A DNA stretch of 64,000 nt from Diadema setosum (GCA_033980235.1 CM067075.1:27363150-27427149), one strand, 5' to 3'; shown: positions 1 through 12,904, counted from the stretch's first letter. A program made the numbers and translations. Notes: generated from the letters alone by a model not told the origin.

Positions 1-3000
1 AGTGTCTCATAATAGCATGCCTTCGATCAGATCCCTATAGCTGCAAAAGAGGGTAACGGATAGAGAGAGATGTAGATGAACAACCAAAGGGGGAAGCCTT
101 TGCTTTCTCGATCTCTCGTTAAAGATATTAGCTCTCCCGGTAATGGCCTGGGTTTCGGAGGTACATCGACAAAAATCGATGAGCTTCAGCGTGGAATTGG
201 TGGACTTGTCTCATGAGCAAAGCAGAACCAGTGGTAGCATTGTAACAGTTTAAACTTGGGACAATCATGAGTGGAAGGAGTATCAAAAGAAGAACATTTT
301 AATGTTATTTATTTTTGAGAGCAATCGTTAGAGAGAGAGTGTGAGAGAAGAGAAAATAGAAAGAGTAAGAGCTAAAAAGCGAGATGAAATAGATTGTCGA
401 GTAGATCGACAAAGGCTCTATTACGAGAACGGCCATCGCTCTCATTCCCGGGCTGAAAGCAAAGCTGAAGGTCTCTGGTCTCCCATGTTCTCTGGCGAGG
501 GGTGAGAAAAACAAAGATGATCACTTGTAGGTGGGTATTTCCGGGCAAGACGCAACCCTACCGCCCCAACGCCCACAGACGCCACGAATTCCCGCATTGA
601 TTCGCGCCATCCTCTAATGCGTAGGGCACACAATTATACCCGCCATCTTTTCGCAAGCACAATTTATATGTTCACTCCCTTCCGACGCACACAGCGTAAA
701 TCGATTCGCCTAAAAAGTTCGTATCCAGCCCCGGAATCAAGTTTTCGAATGATCGCACGTGCCATTAGACGGTCACGTTCAGAGAAATGGAAACACGAGG
801 TTAAAAAAGAAAAGAAAAGAAAGAAAGTTTTGTTGATGTCAAGGATTCTCTACCCTCCCCATCCCCATCTCTCCCTCTCTATCTATCTATCTATCTATCT
901 CTACTGTGATCGATACCTGCTTTCTGGTACCGATATAATTGATATCGCTCAGTTTGATCAATCGGTTTTCCTTTCGTCATGATAAAAGAACAAGGACACC
1001 GTTTGCTGATAAATTCGAAAAGCCGACAAATGTGTCGATGCTTCCAGATATGCGCATTTGTCTGTATTATTATTTGTTTGTTTGTTTCAACAGACACTTT
1101 TTTCCAACACCGGTTAAAGACATTTTCAGTGTAGATGTTTTGATTGTACATGTCACACCTTACTCCATTATTTAGGTGCTTCTTTTTTTTTTTTTGTATA
1201 GATTTCAATCGAGTCTCCAAACGAATGCGTATTATTTTTATGGATAATCATGTTCTTAAAAATGTATTCATATTATATGTCTCATCGACAGAGCTATATT
1301 TTTAGAGTCATTAAATGATTGATTAACATCTATTGATTCAGAATATTCATTGCATCCCCCCCCCCCCCCACTCCTCTCGCCCGCTCCTTTCATTTTATCA
1401 GCACATTGTCTGCATTAATTTGTGTTTTCATGACTGACCTGGTTGTATGTGGCATATATTATAGCTAATGTACAGACAATCGATCCAGTTTGTCGCCAAT
1501 GTCGAGTTTGTATGAGATTGTCTGAAATGTAACGCTAAGTTGCATCTAAAACTTCGTACAAATATTTGATAGATCGATACAACCGTCCCAGCGTGTTTTT
1601 GTTTGTGTGTTTTTTTTCTCTTCAACTTTTTTTTAATTTTTCTTCTTCTTCTTCTTTGCATGACAAATAGACCAAGGATGTACCACTGCGCTTGAAAACA
1701 ACAAGAAATGATGCGTGGATCTGTTAACTAAAATTGTTGGTCCTAAAGCATCTCTTTTTATAAACTCCTCTCTCCCTCTTTCAAGATTCAAGATTCAACT
1801 TTATTTTTTCTCTCTCTCTCCATCTCTCTCCATCTATTTATCGATTTATCTGACTGTCTTTCTTTCTTCCAATCACTCTAATAGTAAATCTTGCCCATTT
1901 TCTAACACCTTGTTCATGACCATTTTGAAATACTCCCTATGAAAGGAAGGTGATACACAATGTACATTATGTCCCATTTTGTTATTTTTTTTTAATCGAG
2001 TTCTCTTTATTAAAGGGTGAACATTCTTTGGAATGTTTTCTTTCTTTTTGACCCCCTATCTTTTACAACTTGTGGCAGCTTTTCAAAACAGAATGGATAT
2101 ACATTGTAATATTATGAATTTCACATGGCAAAATCTACTTCAAACATCATGTCGCAAAAAGTTAAAAAGACTACTTGGTAACTCTGAACAACGAAGCAAA
2201 ATGATTCAACGACCCTGATCGTTCACCAAAACGCAAACAGAATAATACTAGTAGTACATGTGGGTTATCTTTATGCGCCTCGGACTCATATAGTGGAGGA
2301 ATGGCTTTAGTATGCATGTCATTCGTGTCGTATCGTCGAACACCCTACGAAGATGCTTTCGGAATAATTCACGGAGACGTAAATATCACGAATTCCTCCG
2401 AGTACAAGGCGTGACGTATTATATGCTCCTGTCGGCCAAGTAAAGCAAATCATAGCCAAGTACCCCTGACCAGTGTGTATACAAATTTGGAAAACGGCAC
2501 ACTAGGGGTGGGGGAAGAGCATGATTTCAATGAAAATGCTTCTGCGATTTGCACCCATTGAGTGATCTGGTGGGGGCATTGTGTGTCTGAGTGTTTGCTC
2601 GTGAGTATGTGCGAGCAAGACTAAAGATACGTTACTGAATTGTCATGAGGAGACTACAGAGATGCCGTACGCCATAGCTACACACTCGACATGAACGGTG
2701 AAAAAGTATGCTAGTTACTTTCTTTCCTATTCAGCGAAAGCGGACTGCGTCGCTAGAAGGGCCTAAACACTTTTTGACAAAAAACGGCGCGCATTAATAG
2801 GCCGTCACATGCCATGCATCGCGCGAACCCATGAGGTACAGAGCCATAGCCGAAAATGTACGCCAGCCCCCAGGCTGCAAGTTGGATGAGTTTGCGTCCT
2901 CCTTTATTAGCCTCCAGGGATGAGATAACGTGATTAGCCTGACAACAAATTCATTGGACATCCCAGCATCTGCATGCAACGGCCAAACTTAAAATGAAAA

Positions 3001-4027
3001 TGGAAAAGAAGAAGAAGTAGAAGAAAAAGAGAGCTAGAGCAACATAAAAAAGACCAGAAAGCTTTGGGGAAAAAGCTCTCAGAATGCCAAAGCTATTTAT
3101 AAAGTCCAATCCCTTATTTTCTTGTTGTGCTTTGTTTTTGTTTGTTGTTTGTTGTTGGGGTTATTGGCAAACATCGTTTTTGCATACTGATGTAGTTTCA
3201 TCCCCAATGACCTTTTGTCTCGGCCGTGTTATTGTACTCCACGTTGTTGTTTCGGTCACTGATGCCTCCGAAATTGTTTGCGCATAAGTTATGAGTCGTG
3301 GTGTATAATCCAATAGTCGAACGTCAACTCAAAATCGCCGTGAGTATAACTGAAAGCTTGGTATTCACCGGTTGCATTTTACAAGCGACACACGCGCACT
3401 GTTAATCCCATACCTATAGTGCGTCGAATACCGAGTGAGAACTAAAAAGGGCACTGTTGTAACTGCTAAGCGAATATTTTCTATAGAGACATCGTCAGTT
3501 ATGTTTAAAGGACTATAATAGTCAACTTTCCAGACTATCAAATTGGAAGTACCAGTATGCATAATCTGACCCCGTTTGTCTGTACTTTCTTGTCTGTATC
3601 GGCTATTTACGGTCAGTTGACTAAAATCCAATCAGAAGCTTCCCCGAAACTACTGTATGCCAGCTCCGAACGCCGTTGCAATGTGCCATGCACACCCCGT
3701 CCAGGAGTTCAGTCGCGGTCGCAATATCAACTAAAAAGTGTGCAATGTGTATATGCCTTGATTTATGGTGCACATCAATCAACACTCTACCCCCCCCCCC
3801 CCTTATCCTAACGAGACAATTATGTACATGTATACACACACTGCTTGATCATGCTTGCATATAAGAAGCGCAAGTAAAACACTTTATCTATTGACTTTAT
3901 TGTGAGACTCATTCCAAGAACTATTGTAGCCGAAATTCTAACTGCTTGTAGCTGCATGTTTATCAGGAAACACAACAGTTACATGATAGTGATACTAATA
4001 ACGTTGATAAAACAAGAAAAAAATGTG
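1..4027. other. Noncoding block, no gene recognised
   Basis: No ORF here resembles a known protein. It holds short simple repeats: a TCTA run near 878-901, a CTT run near 1640-1657, and C runs near 1355 and 3790. The segment 2880-2972 is less repetitive. It has two ATTAGCCT copies (about 2908 and 2933) around an AGATAA, a homeodomain/GATA-like cluster, and is treated as a weak regulatory candidate in the findings. Confidence 0.5.
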
Positions 4028-4057
4028 ACAATAATAATACTAATGATAATACTTATG

Positions 4058-4128
<71 letters not shown>

Positions 4129-4129
4129 G

Positions 4130-4163
<34 letters not shown>

Positions 4164-4236
4164 TAATAATAATGATAATACTTATGATAATAATAATAAT
4201 AATAATAATAATGATAATAACAATGAAAATAATAAA
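4028..4236. repeat. (AAT)n microsatellite with periodic interruptions
   Basis: About 200 bp of AAT trinucleotides. The interruption AATACTTATGATAAT recurs three times, so the array grew partly by duplicating a block longer than the trinucleotide. Long poly-isoleucine ORFs on both strands are translations of this repeat and not genes. Confidence 0.95.
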
Positions 4237-4808
4237 CATGTTTGCTTACGCGCCAAAGGAAAAAAACACATCCATTGAGCTAAGTTCATGCTCTATTTCC
4301 CCCACTTTTTGTTCTTTACATGTTTGTTTATATTTGATTTTCAATCATTGATTCAATTTCATGAAATGCTACCATGACAAAGCTAATAATGAATATCAAA
4401 TAAGGCAGGAATGTTATTCTCAACATCACAGCAAATTGCTTTCATCGGTCTGAAAGATTAAACTACTGATGACAATATTCCTCGAAACATACCGCACGAT
4501 AGCTTCCCTCAAGTCGTAAATTTGCAAAATGATTATACTCATTACAAATCACATTCCCGATATCATAAGACCAGAAATATCGAGTAACTATCCGTTCATC
4601 ATTCGCATTCCGACAATCATTATGAAATCCAGAAAGCAGTAATTGAATCTCTCTCTTTTTTCCCTCTCCGATTATTTTGAATCTACATCATAGTTATGCT
4701 TCGAAAAACGCAAGGTCGTAACCGTCATTCACAGTCGCGACAGTACGGCGAAATCCTTTGCGCAGTGATGGTCTATAGAATCGACATTTCTCCCTCTTTT
4801 TTTTTTAG
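4237..4808. other. AT-rich noncoding block
   Basis: No coding signal or repeat family recognised. Its last 22 bases are pyrimidine-rich and end in AG, which could serve as the 3' splice site of the exon candidate that follows. Confidence 0.4.
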
Positions 4809-4919
4809 ATATAAAGTAAGGAGTGCTTTGACCCCAAATGAACATCTGAACTGGGTCAAGATTCATCGAGAACCCTTTGAGAGACAGCAGCAGAAGACCC
4901 TAGCTGAATTACCAAAATG
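4809..4919 (+). CDS. Candidate internal coding exon, 111 bp
   Basis: Seen: a pyrimidine tract ending TTTTTTTTTAG at 4808, then 111 bp with one fully open frame, then GTAAGG at 4920. Exon length is a multiple of three and both ends cut a codon after its second base, so the exon is symmetric (phase 2-2). The frame reads about 37 residues, including LTPNEHLNWVKIHREPFE followed by QQQKTLAELPK, a charged mix with no simple-repeat bias, unlike neighbouring ORFs. The same frame meets a stop straight after the donor (TGG TAA), as expected if the exon ends there. I do not recognise the protein and see no partner exon nearby; flanking introns would have to be long, which is normal in large invertebrate genes. 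It could be a chance ORF between decoy sites, but acceptor, donor, phase and composition agree. Confidence 0.45.
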
Positions 4920-6328
4920 GTAAGGCAAAAAAAAAAAATAAAATAAAAGGTTAGTGAATAACGAAAGTCCTTCGGCTTATGTGTGTTTTGCCTCAACGAC
5001 TCGAAGCTCGCGAACGTTTGTGACTGCATTTTGTTACTCGAGATGACAGACGTGCGTGGAATGAGGCGAAAGACATGCATAAAAATCGTTCTAAAATGTG
5101 AGTTAGGGATAGAAACAGCCAATGCAAAAATCTGAATCAGTATAATTGATGTTATTTTTTAGATATACAAAATGTGAACAATAGTTATAATAAAAATTTC
5201 TTTAGACTTAACCGTCAACAGCTATTTCTATTGAGAAATATAGTAAAATTTACTTATATTTTAGGCTTTATTGCAATTTCTTTACATGGTAGAATGTTTT
5301 ATGATACTACTGACCTACCTATATGCATCAAATGTGATATCTCGAACATTTGGTTTTTTTTTTTTTTTTTTAAATCACTGCTCCCAATGGTAAACAGTAC
5401 ATTTAACATCGTGTGTTTTTGCGCTCGTGCACACAAATCAGAATGATCCACGCCCAATAAAGAGGAAGAATGTAAGAACACATTAAAGAGCTTTGTTTAT
5501 TTGTTTGTTTTCATTTTCCATTTCTCTCAAGATGGCTGGAGAGCCCATATTCAGCTGCACTAGCTAGTCTTCCATAGGGTCCGGTTGTGAGTACTCGGAA
5601 GGACCACTTCACCCGGTTACGCGCCCTTCATGAACACAATTAAGAGGACCGCTGCTGACAAGACAGTCAGTGATTGACTAATAGACATTTCTTTGCCTTC
5701 GAACAGTACCAAACTTTGATTCTCTCTTCCTGTTATTTTACCACCAAATCGGGCAGACAACATCGATGAGCCAATGATGTTTAGTCGATGCGGCAGACAG
5801 TCGAATTCATGAGATTCCCGATTCGAATCTTTTCCCGTTTAGCGGCAGTGTCCTTGGGTGACGTATCTTATCAGCAGGTACTTCATGGACACTTACATAA
5901 TAATCAATAATAAAAAGTCTTGGAATAAAAGCTGTAGTAATGAAAACATTACAAATTTCAACCACACACACACACACAAATAATAACCCGTGACGCTCAT
6001 TTAAATCCGTTAATTTCTGATATTAGGGGAAAAAATGGTTTGAGAGTCTATTACTGAGTAGTATGAAACAGATGAGCCCACCCCGCACGCCTGCTACAGT
6101 AGCTCTGTGTAACATTGTAAATGTACATAATAGACATAGATGTAGACAAACAGATTGTTATGTTGTGCATGACATTCTGTTTATAAGATTTTCTGCCGAA
6201 ACGCCTACACGATTGTGACGTATAGAGAGGGATATACTATAGATGTATAGTCAATCTCGGGAATTATCGCACGACACAAAATGCAAAACCTTCTGGGTTG
6301 TGTATGTATGTGCTTGTCCGTGAGGGTT
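4920..6328. other. Noncoding block
   Basis: Contains a T run near 5353-5371, a short AC run near 5963-5978 and the SINE-like tail listed separately. Small ORFs here are AT-rich with no recognisable protein. Confidence 0.4.
5757..5890 (+). repeat. Possible tRNA-derived SINE relic
   Basis: A GATTCGAATCTTTTCCC stretch near 5818 resembles a tRNA B-box region. It is followed by GTGTCCTTGGGTGACG, a phrase I associate with the body of tRNA-derived SINEs in marine invertebrates. The 5' tRNA-like half is too decayed to recognise. Weak call from remembered family features. Confidence 0.2.
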
Positions 6329-6354
6329 CGTGTGTTTGTGTGTGTGTGTGTATG

Positions 6355-6424
<70 letters not shown>
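6329..6424. repeat. (TG)n microsatellite
   Basis: About 95 bp of TG dinucleotides with a few TATG/TGCG interruptions near the left end. Poly-Cys-Val ORFs on the plus strand and poly-His-Thr ORFs on the minus strand are its translations. Confidence 0.97.
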
Positions 6425-7409
6425 GGGTAAGCGTGTTTTTGTTGTTATATTTTTTGGACATCGCAACAAAAAGCAGGGAGGGGGTTCAGCTCCGACCCTG
6501 TCTGTCGCCCACTTTGCACATCACTCGGGGCAACAGCAATCAATCACTTAAAACAACAGGACGCTCCCGTGTCACCACATCGAGAACCCCCCCCCCCCCC
6601 CTCCTCCTCGGTCCTTGCCAAAGATGGACCTTGTTTCGTGTGAGAAACCAGCAATCAACGGCAAGACTGATGGCGAGATTTGGTTGCTGTTGCTGTCCTT
6701 TTTTTATGTGTGTTCCCGTCTATCGACATATAGGGGAAAAACAAACTTTAAAACGTTGCTTGTGGCAGATGTTCTTTTAAAGTAAACATCGCTTTAGAGA
6801 CGAAAGGGGGGGGGGGGAAAAAAACAAGGCAAGACGCTGGCGGTCAAAAGTCGTGACGTGTGCAGGCTTATGTTATGCAAAGCAGGGTCTACAGGCCTCT
6901 TTTTTTCTTATCTCTTCACTACAACAGATTGTCAGTTAGTTTGTTGAAAGTATTCAGGGCCGACCTTTCAAACGACTCTCTTCTACGATGCTTCAAGTCG
7001 TAATCCGAACTTGCCAGTTGCTGTGTGCTGTCACTCAGTTAGCTACAAGTATTCAGGCGCGAGTTTTCAAACAACCTTCTTCTGATCGATGGGCAATGAC
7101 AATGTCGTGATAGGAAATTGTTAGTTGTGTGCGGCCTTGTATGTTTTCGCGTCATATTATCGTGAGCTCTCTGCAGTATCCTCACAATGTTGTTAAATTC
7201 ACGTTTGTAGCTATCAATTCTTACAGAATCATGTCGCATCAATCTGAATTATTTGTATTTAACAAAGAGTCATATTCACAAAGCATTCCATGTACTTGTC
7301 ATGTTCATCAAAAGCACTTTGAAATAAATCTGATAACATGCATGCCTCGGATCTTGTTATCCTTGCCATGATCGCTGCATAACAAATGATGATGTTGATT
7401 TGTATTTTG

Positions 7410-7467
<58 letters not shown>

Positions 7468-8117
7468 AGAGGTATCGCATGATATGGGGAGGGGTGTTTG
7501 TCTGTTCGTTTAGTTGTTTTTGTTTTATTTTGGGTGGTGAAAGGAGAAAGAGTAGTATCAACGGTATGGTTTCCGTACATTACATAATGATTGTTTGCTT
7601 TGATGATATTTCATAATGTTTCGCCTCCGTTATATACTCATTCCACAATGCATCGTTTTATTCTTCTGTTAGGAAAGAAAGAGTAAGGCTTAGGTCATTG
7701 CTTCTTTTGGAGAAATAGAATGGAAATAAAATCTAAATTGGAGTGTATTTAATTTTACCGATTTACTGGATTAGAAGAAATATTCCTCGCCTTCTCTGTT
7801 AGAAAAGAAAAAAAGAGTGAAGTGTAGATTTTTACTCCCCCCCCCCCAAAAAAAAAAAAACAACAAACAAACAAAATGAATTTATACTATGATCTTATTC
7901 AATGTAACTGATTTTGTTGGATGTTCTAATGTAGTTTGAGCACATTAGCAGCCTCTCCTCCCCTCCCCCGGGGAAGCGGGGGGGGGGGGGGAGGACATCT
8001 TCATCTTACTCCTCCGCCCGGCGGTTCCTCCACTCCTGTTACCAGGTCACTTTATGTATATCATACATATATACATGTATATATCCCCCCCCCCCCCCCG
8101 ATTATTTGTTTGCGTAC
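6425..8117. other. Noncoding block with short direct repeats
   Basis: Holds C, G and C/A homopolymer runs near 6589, 6807, 7838, 7978 and 8085. Two diverged direct repeats, both starting AGTATTCAGG, lie near 6949 and 7048. A second weak pair containing TTCTGTTAG lies near 7664 and 7796. No gene recognised. Confidence 0.4.
7413..7464. repeat. (TC)n microsatellite
   Basis: Uninterrupted TC dinucleotides, about 52 bp. Confidence 0.97.
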
Positions 8118-8343
8118 CTGTTCTGTCGGTACCTGGTATGAGCCCGTCGTATAGAATAGCATAACAAAGTTCTGGCCGTTTGCAGAGCCGCAAAGGGCAC
8201 TCCAGCGGTCTCGGGAGGTAATATTTGCTCTCTTTTTCTCTGCGTCGGACGATTAGACGTTTGTATACAGGAGCAACAATGATTCCGATGATGATTGATG
8301 CAGTCCAAATGGTCATGAACCGGGGAAAGTACAATGCTATCAT
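8118..8343 (-). CDS. Weak exon candidate with a membrane segment
   Basis: On the minus strand an ATG at 8343 opens a frame that stays open to a possible donor (CAG then GTACGC) at 8117. The translation has a hydrophobic stretch (WTASIIIGIIVAPVY) followed by basic residues (KRLIVRRR) and a non-repetitive tail (PLECPLRLCKRPELC), like a single-pass membrane protein with a positive-inside flank. No convincing acceptor or promoter was found upstream, and a second minus-strand frame over the same bases is also open. No family recognised; chance is quite possible. Confidence 0.15.
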
Positions 8344-9905
8344 GTTTGTGGTTACAGGAGAAGATAGGCCTCACCACAGACATTATCCATGCAGCAGAAA
8401 ATGACCATCGAAAGGAAGCTAAAAATAGCACTACTGGAGTATATTTTGTATGAATGGCGTTAACAAAACTTGTATTATTGTCAACAATAATGAAGACACT
8501 TTATGATGGGTCGAAAAGTACATGCCCCCCAGACGCTAGTGATGTCTTCATTTCTTTAATGGCATTCCCACAGAATTAATGATAAACATAATGTTAAAAC
8601 AACAATGGACTTCAAACGAATAACATGTTTATCTTCGAGCGTATATTTTACTCTGTGATAAGTTTGCATAGTGTGCGAGTCGTGGGCGTGCACGATATCT
8701 GCATCATTCTGGAACGGCTCCAAGAACGGGTTATTATTTGTAACATGTCTCCGCCTAATCCATATTATATCCACAAGAGCTAATAATCTTGTCACGACTT
8801 TCCCCTTCAGATATTTCCCCAATGTCACTCTTTCTTTCTCATCTCCCCCCCCCCCTCTCTCTCTCTCTCTCTCCTTCCGTGTGTATCTTCCTATGGGTAG
8901 GCTATTTTCAAAACTTTACAAAAGGAGCCACTTTTCTAAATCTATACCGTATTATAATGCTACTGGATATCCGTTGTCGTTGAGGTTCAGACATGTCGTG
9001 TCTACTTTGAGAAAACATAGCGTTTTTAATGGCATCGATTTATCCACGACTGCCAGACATCTTCCGTAGATATGAAACGAGGATAACGCTCCCGAATGGT
9101 TAGCTCTGTCGCGGTTCGTTGTACCGAAGTGACGTTATCCGCCTCCTCCCCAACAATGTTGTCGTCTGCAGCGAAAAGGACGACACGCTTCTCTAGACTA
9201 GAGGTCCAGATAGAAAAGAGATATTGATATGGCACGGCCGCGGTAGGGTATTGACCTACTCACAAAAGACGCCAGGCACACCGCCTTCCAGAAAGAAAGA
9301 AAAGCATATATAAATATATGAAACAAAGAAAAAATATGCCAGAGAGAGAGAGGGGGGGGGGAGGGGCGTCACACCCGATTACCGGAAGCGCTGTCGGCGG
9401 ATTAGAAGTGAAATTTGATACAGAGACAGCTGGGGCATAAAAATTAACAGAAAGAAGGAACTGAAAACAAAAACAAAAGCAAAAACAACATGAATAAAAA
9501 CCCCCAAATAACAGAAATCTGAAGTAACTGTATATGAATGAAAAACATACAGAAAGTAACATGTTTTGTACTTTCTGAATGCATAAGCATTTTGATTTGT
9601 TTCTGCATGATGACTTTATCTCTCGTGCCTTTTGGAAGGATTTATGTTAATGTTCGTCGTGTAGAAGGGAACGGGGTGTATAAAAATCAATGTATGATTC
9701 GGTTATGCATGTCAATATCTTTTAATACTTTTATTTCAAAATATGATTATGAATTTACTAATTTTTATTTGGACAATATTATAGACAAAAATGCCACATA
9801 AATCTATAAGCGTAATAAAATAATTACAGTTTGCATTCTAGAGTATTTATAATCATCTTGATCATGATGATAGTTCTATCTGGCTTCAGACGATACATCC
9901 CCAGC

Positions 9906-9945
9906 AAAAACAAACAAACAAACAAACAAACAAACAAACAAACAC
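9906..9945. repeat. (CAAA)n microsatellite
   Basis: About ten CAAA tetranucleotides, followed by degenerate A-rich sequence with further CAAACAAAT pieces. Confidence 0.95.
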
Positions 9946-10146
9946 ATAACAAAAAAACAATCACACAAACAAATAAAACCAAGACAATGCCAAAGCTCTG
10001 TCGTAACACAATATAATCTTCAGAATCTGCATACATTATTACATTAAAGAGCACTTTCAACAGGATCATAACTGTCACGTCACAATGCAAATAGTTATAC
10101 GCACACAATGACTTTACAAGCAACACATTATGGACACACATACGCG

Positions 10147-10171
10147 CGCACACACACACACACACACACAA
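10147..10171. repeat. (CA)n microsatellite
   Basis: About 25 bp of CA dinucleotides preceded by TACGCGCG. Confidence 0.95.
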
Positions 10172-10697
10172 ACTCTTGTAGAATTGTCTGCATCTATCTA
10201 CCACATATACGTTGAATCTCGTATGGTGCATAATTGACAAGGCAGTCTTATACTCAATCGCTGCGAACTTTCCAACAAGCGGCACTACTGACAGTCAACG
10301 AGAGGGATCACGTGATCTAAAAGCTCACAACACTGTTACGTAACGTGAATGTCTACGGGGAACACAAATTGGTTGTTACACAGTGTGTGTCCGGTTTTCA
10401 GAATTTCTGAAATGAACGGGTTAATGGTAGATTCCGAAACATCCATTTCCAACAAATTTACCACAAAGATAACATTACATTTATTTGTATCTCGGTTAAC
10501 GGTTCCCTGTGTCTTTATTATAAACATGTTTCTATGTTCATTACATTGTTGTACTGATTTCGTGTCATCATTTGTATACCCAAACATATTATTGTATTCT
10601 CAATTTGTTGGAAATGAAATAAAACATCTTGAAGACTTGAAGAAGGTAGAAAAAAAAGAGAATGGGCATGAAAGAAGGTCGCAGATCCAAAATTGAT

Positions 10698-10822
10698 AAA
10701 AAGAGAAAGAGAGAGAGAGAAAAAGAGAAAGGAAGAAAGATAAAGGGAAAGATAAAGATAAAGAAAGGAGAAGTAGAGATAAGTATTGCGTAGCAGAGAG
10801 AGAGGGGGTGGGGGGGGGGGGG
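10698..10822. repeat. Purine-strand GA/AAAG tract ending in a G run
   Basis: More than 100 bp of almost pure purine on the plus strand (GAGAGA, AAAGAGA and GATAAA units), closing with a G-rich stretch near 10806-10822. Phe/Ser/Leu-rich minus-strand ORFs over it are repeat translations. Confidence 0.9.
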
Positions 10823-11251
10823 TAAAGCGGATTTACTTCTATCCAGCCATTTACTGAAACTTTCAGGGTTACCTTTTGAAGCGGCTTTAGATGGAAGGCG
10901 ATCGTTATGAACATAATGACAAGAAATAGTTGCAATGCCGATTCCGTAAGAGACCATTCAAACAAATACTAATGTAGCAATTATCTTCGTTATTACCTTT
11001 AATTCACTTAAAGCGAATGCACATTGATCTCCTACAATCGTCAAATTCTTTGAAGCGGTTTTTGCAATTGGAAATAGTACACGTGTATATTGGTAAATGA
11101 GGACCAGTGGTTTCGCCACCATTATTAGAGCATACCTTTTAGGAGATGCGTGCTGTTTGCAAGCGGTGAGGATAGTTTTTTTTTTTTTTTCCCTATGCGG
11201 TTAACATATTTTATCACTGTTTTTTCCATATTGTCATTGCTCTGTGTCTAA

Positions 11252-11331
11252 ACTCTCTCTCTCTCTCTCACCCTCCCTCTCCCTCATCCCCTCTCTCTCT
11301 CTCTCTCTCTCACCCTCCCTCTCCCTCATCC

Positions 11332-11358
<27 letters not shown>
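11252..11358. repeat. CT tract with a duplicated higher-order block
   Basis: (CT)n interrupted twice by the same block, CACCCTCCCTCTCCCTCATC, starting near 11269 and 11311. The CT array therefore carries a tandem duplication of roughly 42 bp. Confidence 0.9.
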
Positions 11359-11364
<6 letters not shown>

Positions 11365-12109
11365 ACTCTACAGGAAAACGATGGGCTTCAAGGGGTTCAC
11401 ACTTTCACTGATATTCGAAAGAAAACTAAAACAATTAAATTGTTGTCCTTGTCCTTGTTGCTCTTGTCCTTGGTAGATTTTTTTTCAGAAATTTTTCACC
11501 ATCCACTTTCTCTGCACAATCTCTGATTGTTATTTCTCTTGTTCTTATCTTATCTTTTATCTCATTTTAGTCTCTGATCTTTCCTTCCTTTTCCGTTTGT
11601 CCTACTTTAATCCCCGTATATATTGATCTCCACTAGCGCTTCCATCCCCGTACTTGGCATAAAAACTCGCTTAACGCGACGGTTCGCATGCTAGCTCATG
11701 TTTCGGCCTGCGAGCGCTGGGGTGCCCGAGCAGCGTCGGTGCGGTTCAGCCGGGAGTCAATAAAACATTTGTACGAATTGGAGTCAGCGAATAATCTTAT
11801 TATGGAAATCCTTGCCCCTCTTTTTTTTTTTTTTTTTCGGGTTTCCCATCGGGGATCTGGGCAATGCCTTGAACTCGAACTTGCATCTAGTCTCTCTATC
11901 CCACTATTTATCCCCCTCTGTTGCCCCCTGTTTTTTGTTGTTTGTGTTTTTGTGAGACCCCATGCAGGCATCTTACGGTCCTCGCCAAATCAATAACGTG
12001 GCATTGATGGAAGTGGGAGATATTTTTGCACCCAGTTTTGTCCCTGTTTTTGCCCCGGATGATTCGCCTGATTTGAATGGCGTACGGAGAGTAAACTGGG
12101 CTATCTGAT

Positions 12110-12111
<2 letters not shown>

Positions 12112-12156
<45 letters not shown>

Positions 12157-12175
12157 GCACACAAACACAAACACA
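12112..12175. repeat. (AC)n microsatellite
   Basis: About 40 bp of uninterrupted AC, then ATATACGC and more broken AC units up to about 12175. Confidence 0.95.
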
Positions 12176-12904
12176 ATCTCTGTCTCTTTCTCTCTATTTC
12201 TACCTCTTTCAGTGACGTCAAATACAGGCTTGAACTCGGCCTGGTGGTCTGCTATGCTTCTACAAGTGAAGTCTATTAGAACTTGAGTTAGCATACTGAA
12301 GCAATAGACGATTAGAAATACGCGGCTTTGTATGTGTCCTAGCTAATGTCTGTGATGATTTGTTCTTTATAATGTAGTAGGGAAGTGCTATACATGCAAT
12401 ATCGATATTTCAGGAAATCAAATGCAACCGTTTTCTCTCAGATTTCCGACCTCTCCACCCCAACCCCCCCCCCCACCTTTTAACTTGTCTATTTCGCTCT
12501 CTTTCTTTATTTCTCTCTCTCTCTCAAAAAAAAAAAATGAAAAAAATACAAACACGCAAGCAAACTAACCAAAATACCGGGGCTTCACCTCGAGATAATG
12601 CACATCAAATGTGTGTGTGTGTGTGTAGGGGGGTGGCGGGGGAGAAAACATTGACCCTTGACCTAGCCAACCGTGAACACTGCCCCCCCCCCCCCCCCCC
12701 CCTTCCCATGGACAGACACCATAAAGATGTGCCCTGGCCTCGGCATTTCGCACAAGACAAACTAAGATTACGCTTGACATCCCCGAAGTCATTAAAGGCA
12801 CATTAGCCGGTGCCATGTCTGAAGAGTCGCCTTCCAACATCTTCACCTGGATGGTCGTCATGGTAACCCTTCCTTGGATGAAATCATGACATCTGCATCA
12901 CCCT

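Larger units (their letters stand above)
8344..12111. other. Noncoding block
   Basis: Contains the AAAC, CA, GA and CT repeats listed separately and C/G runs near 8847, 9352 and 10806. The non-repetitive stretch 9026-9235 has a 69-codon open frame on the minus strand but no clear donor. The stretch 11640-11815 is GC-balanced and non-repetitive. No protein family recognised in either. Confidence 0.4.

Noticed and set aside
3902..4351. Long poly-isoleucine ORFs on both strands
   Set aside because: They are translations of the AAT microsatellite and have no non-repetitive core.
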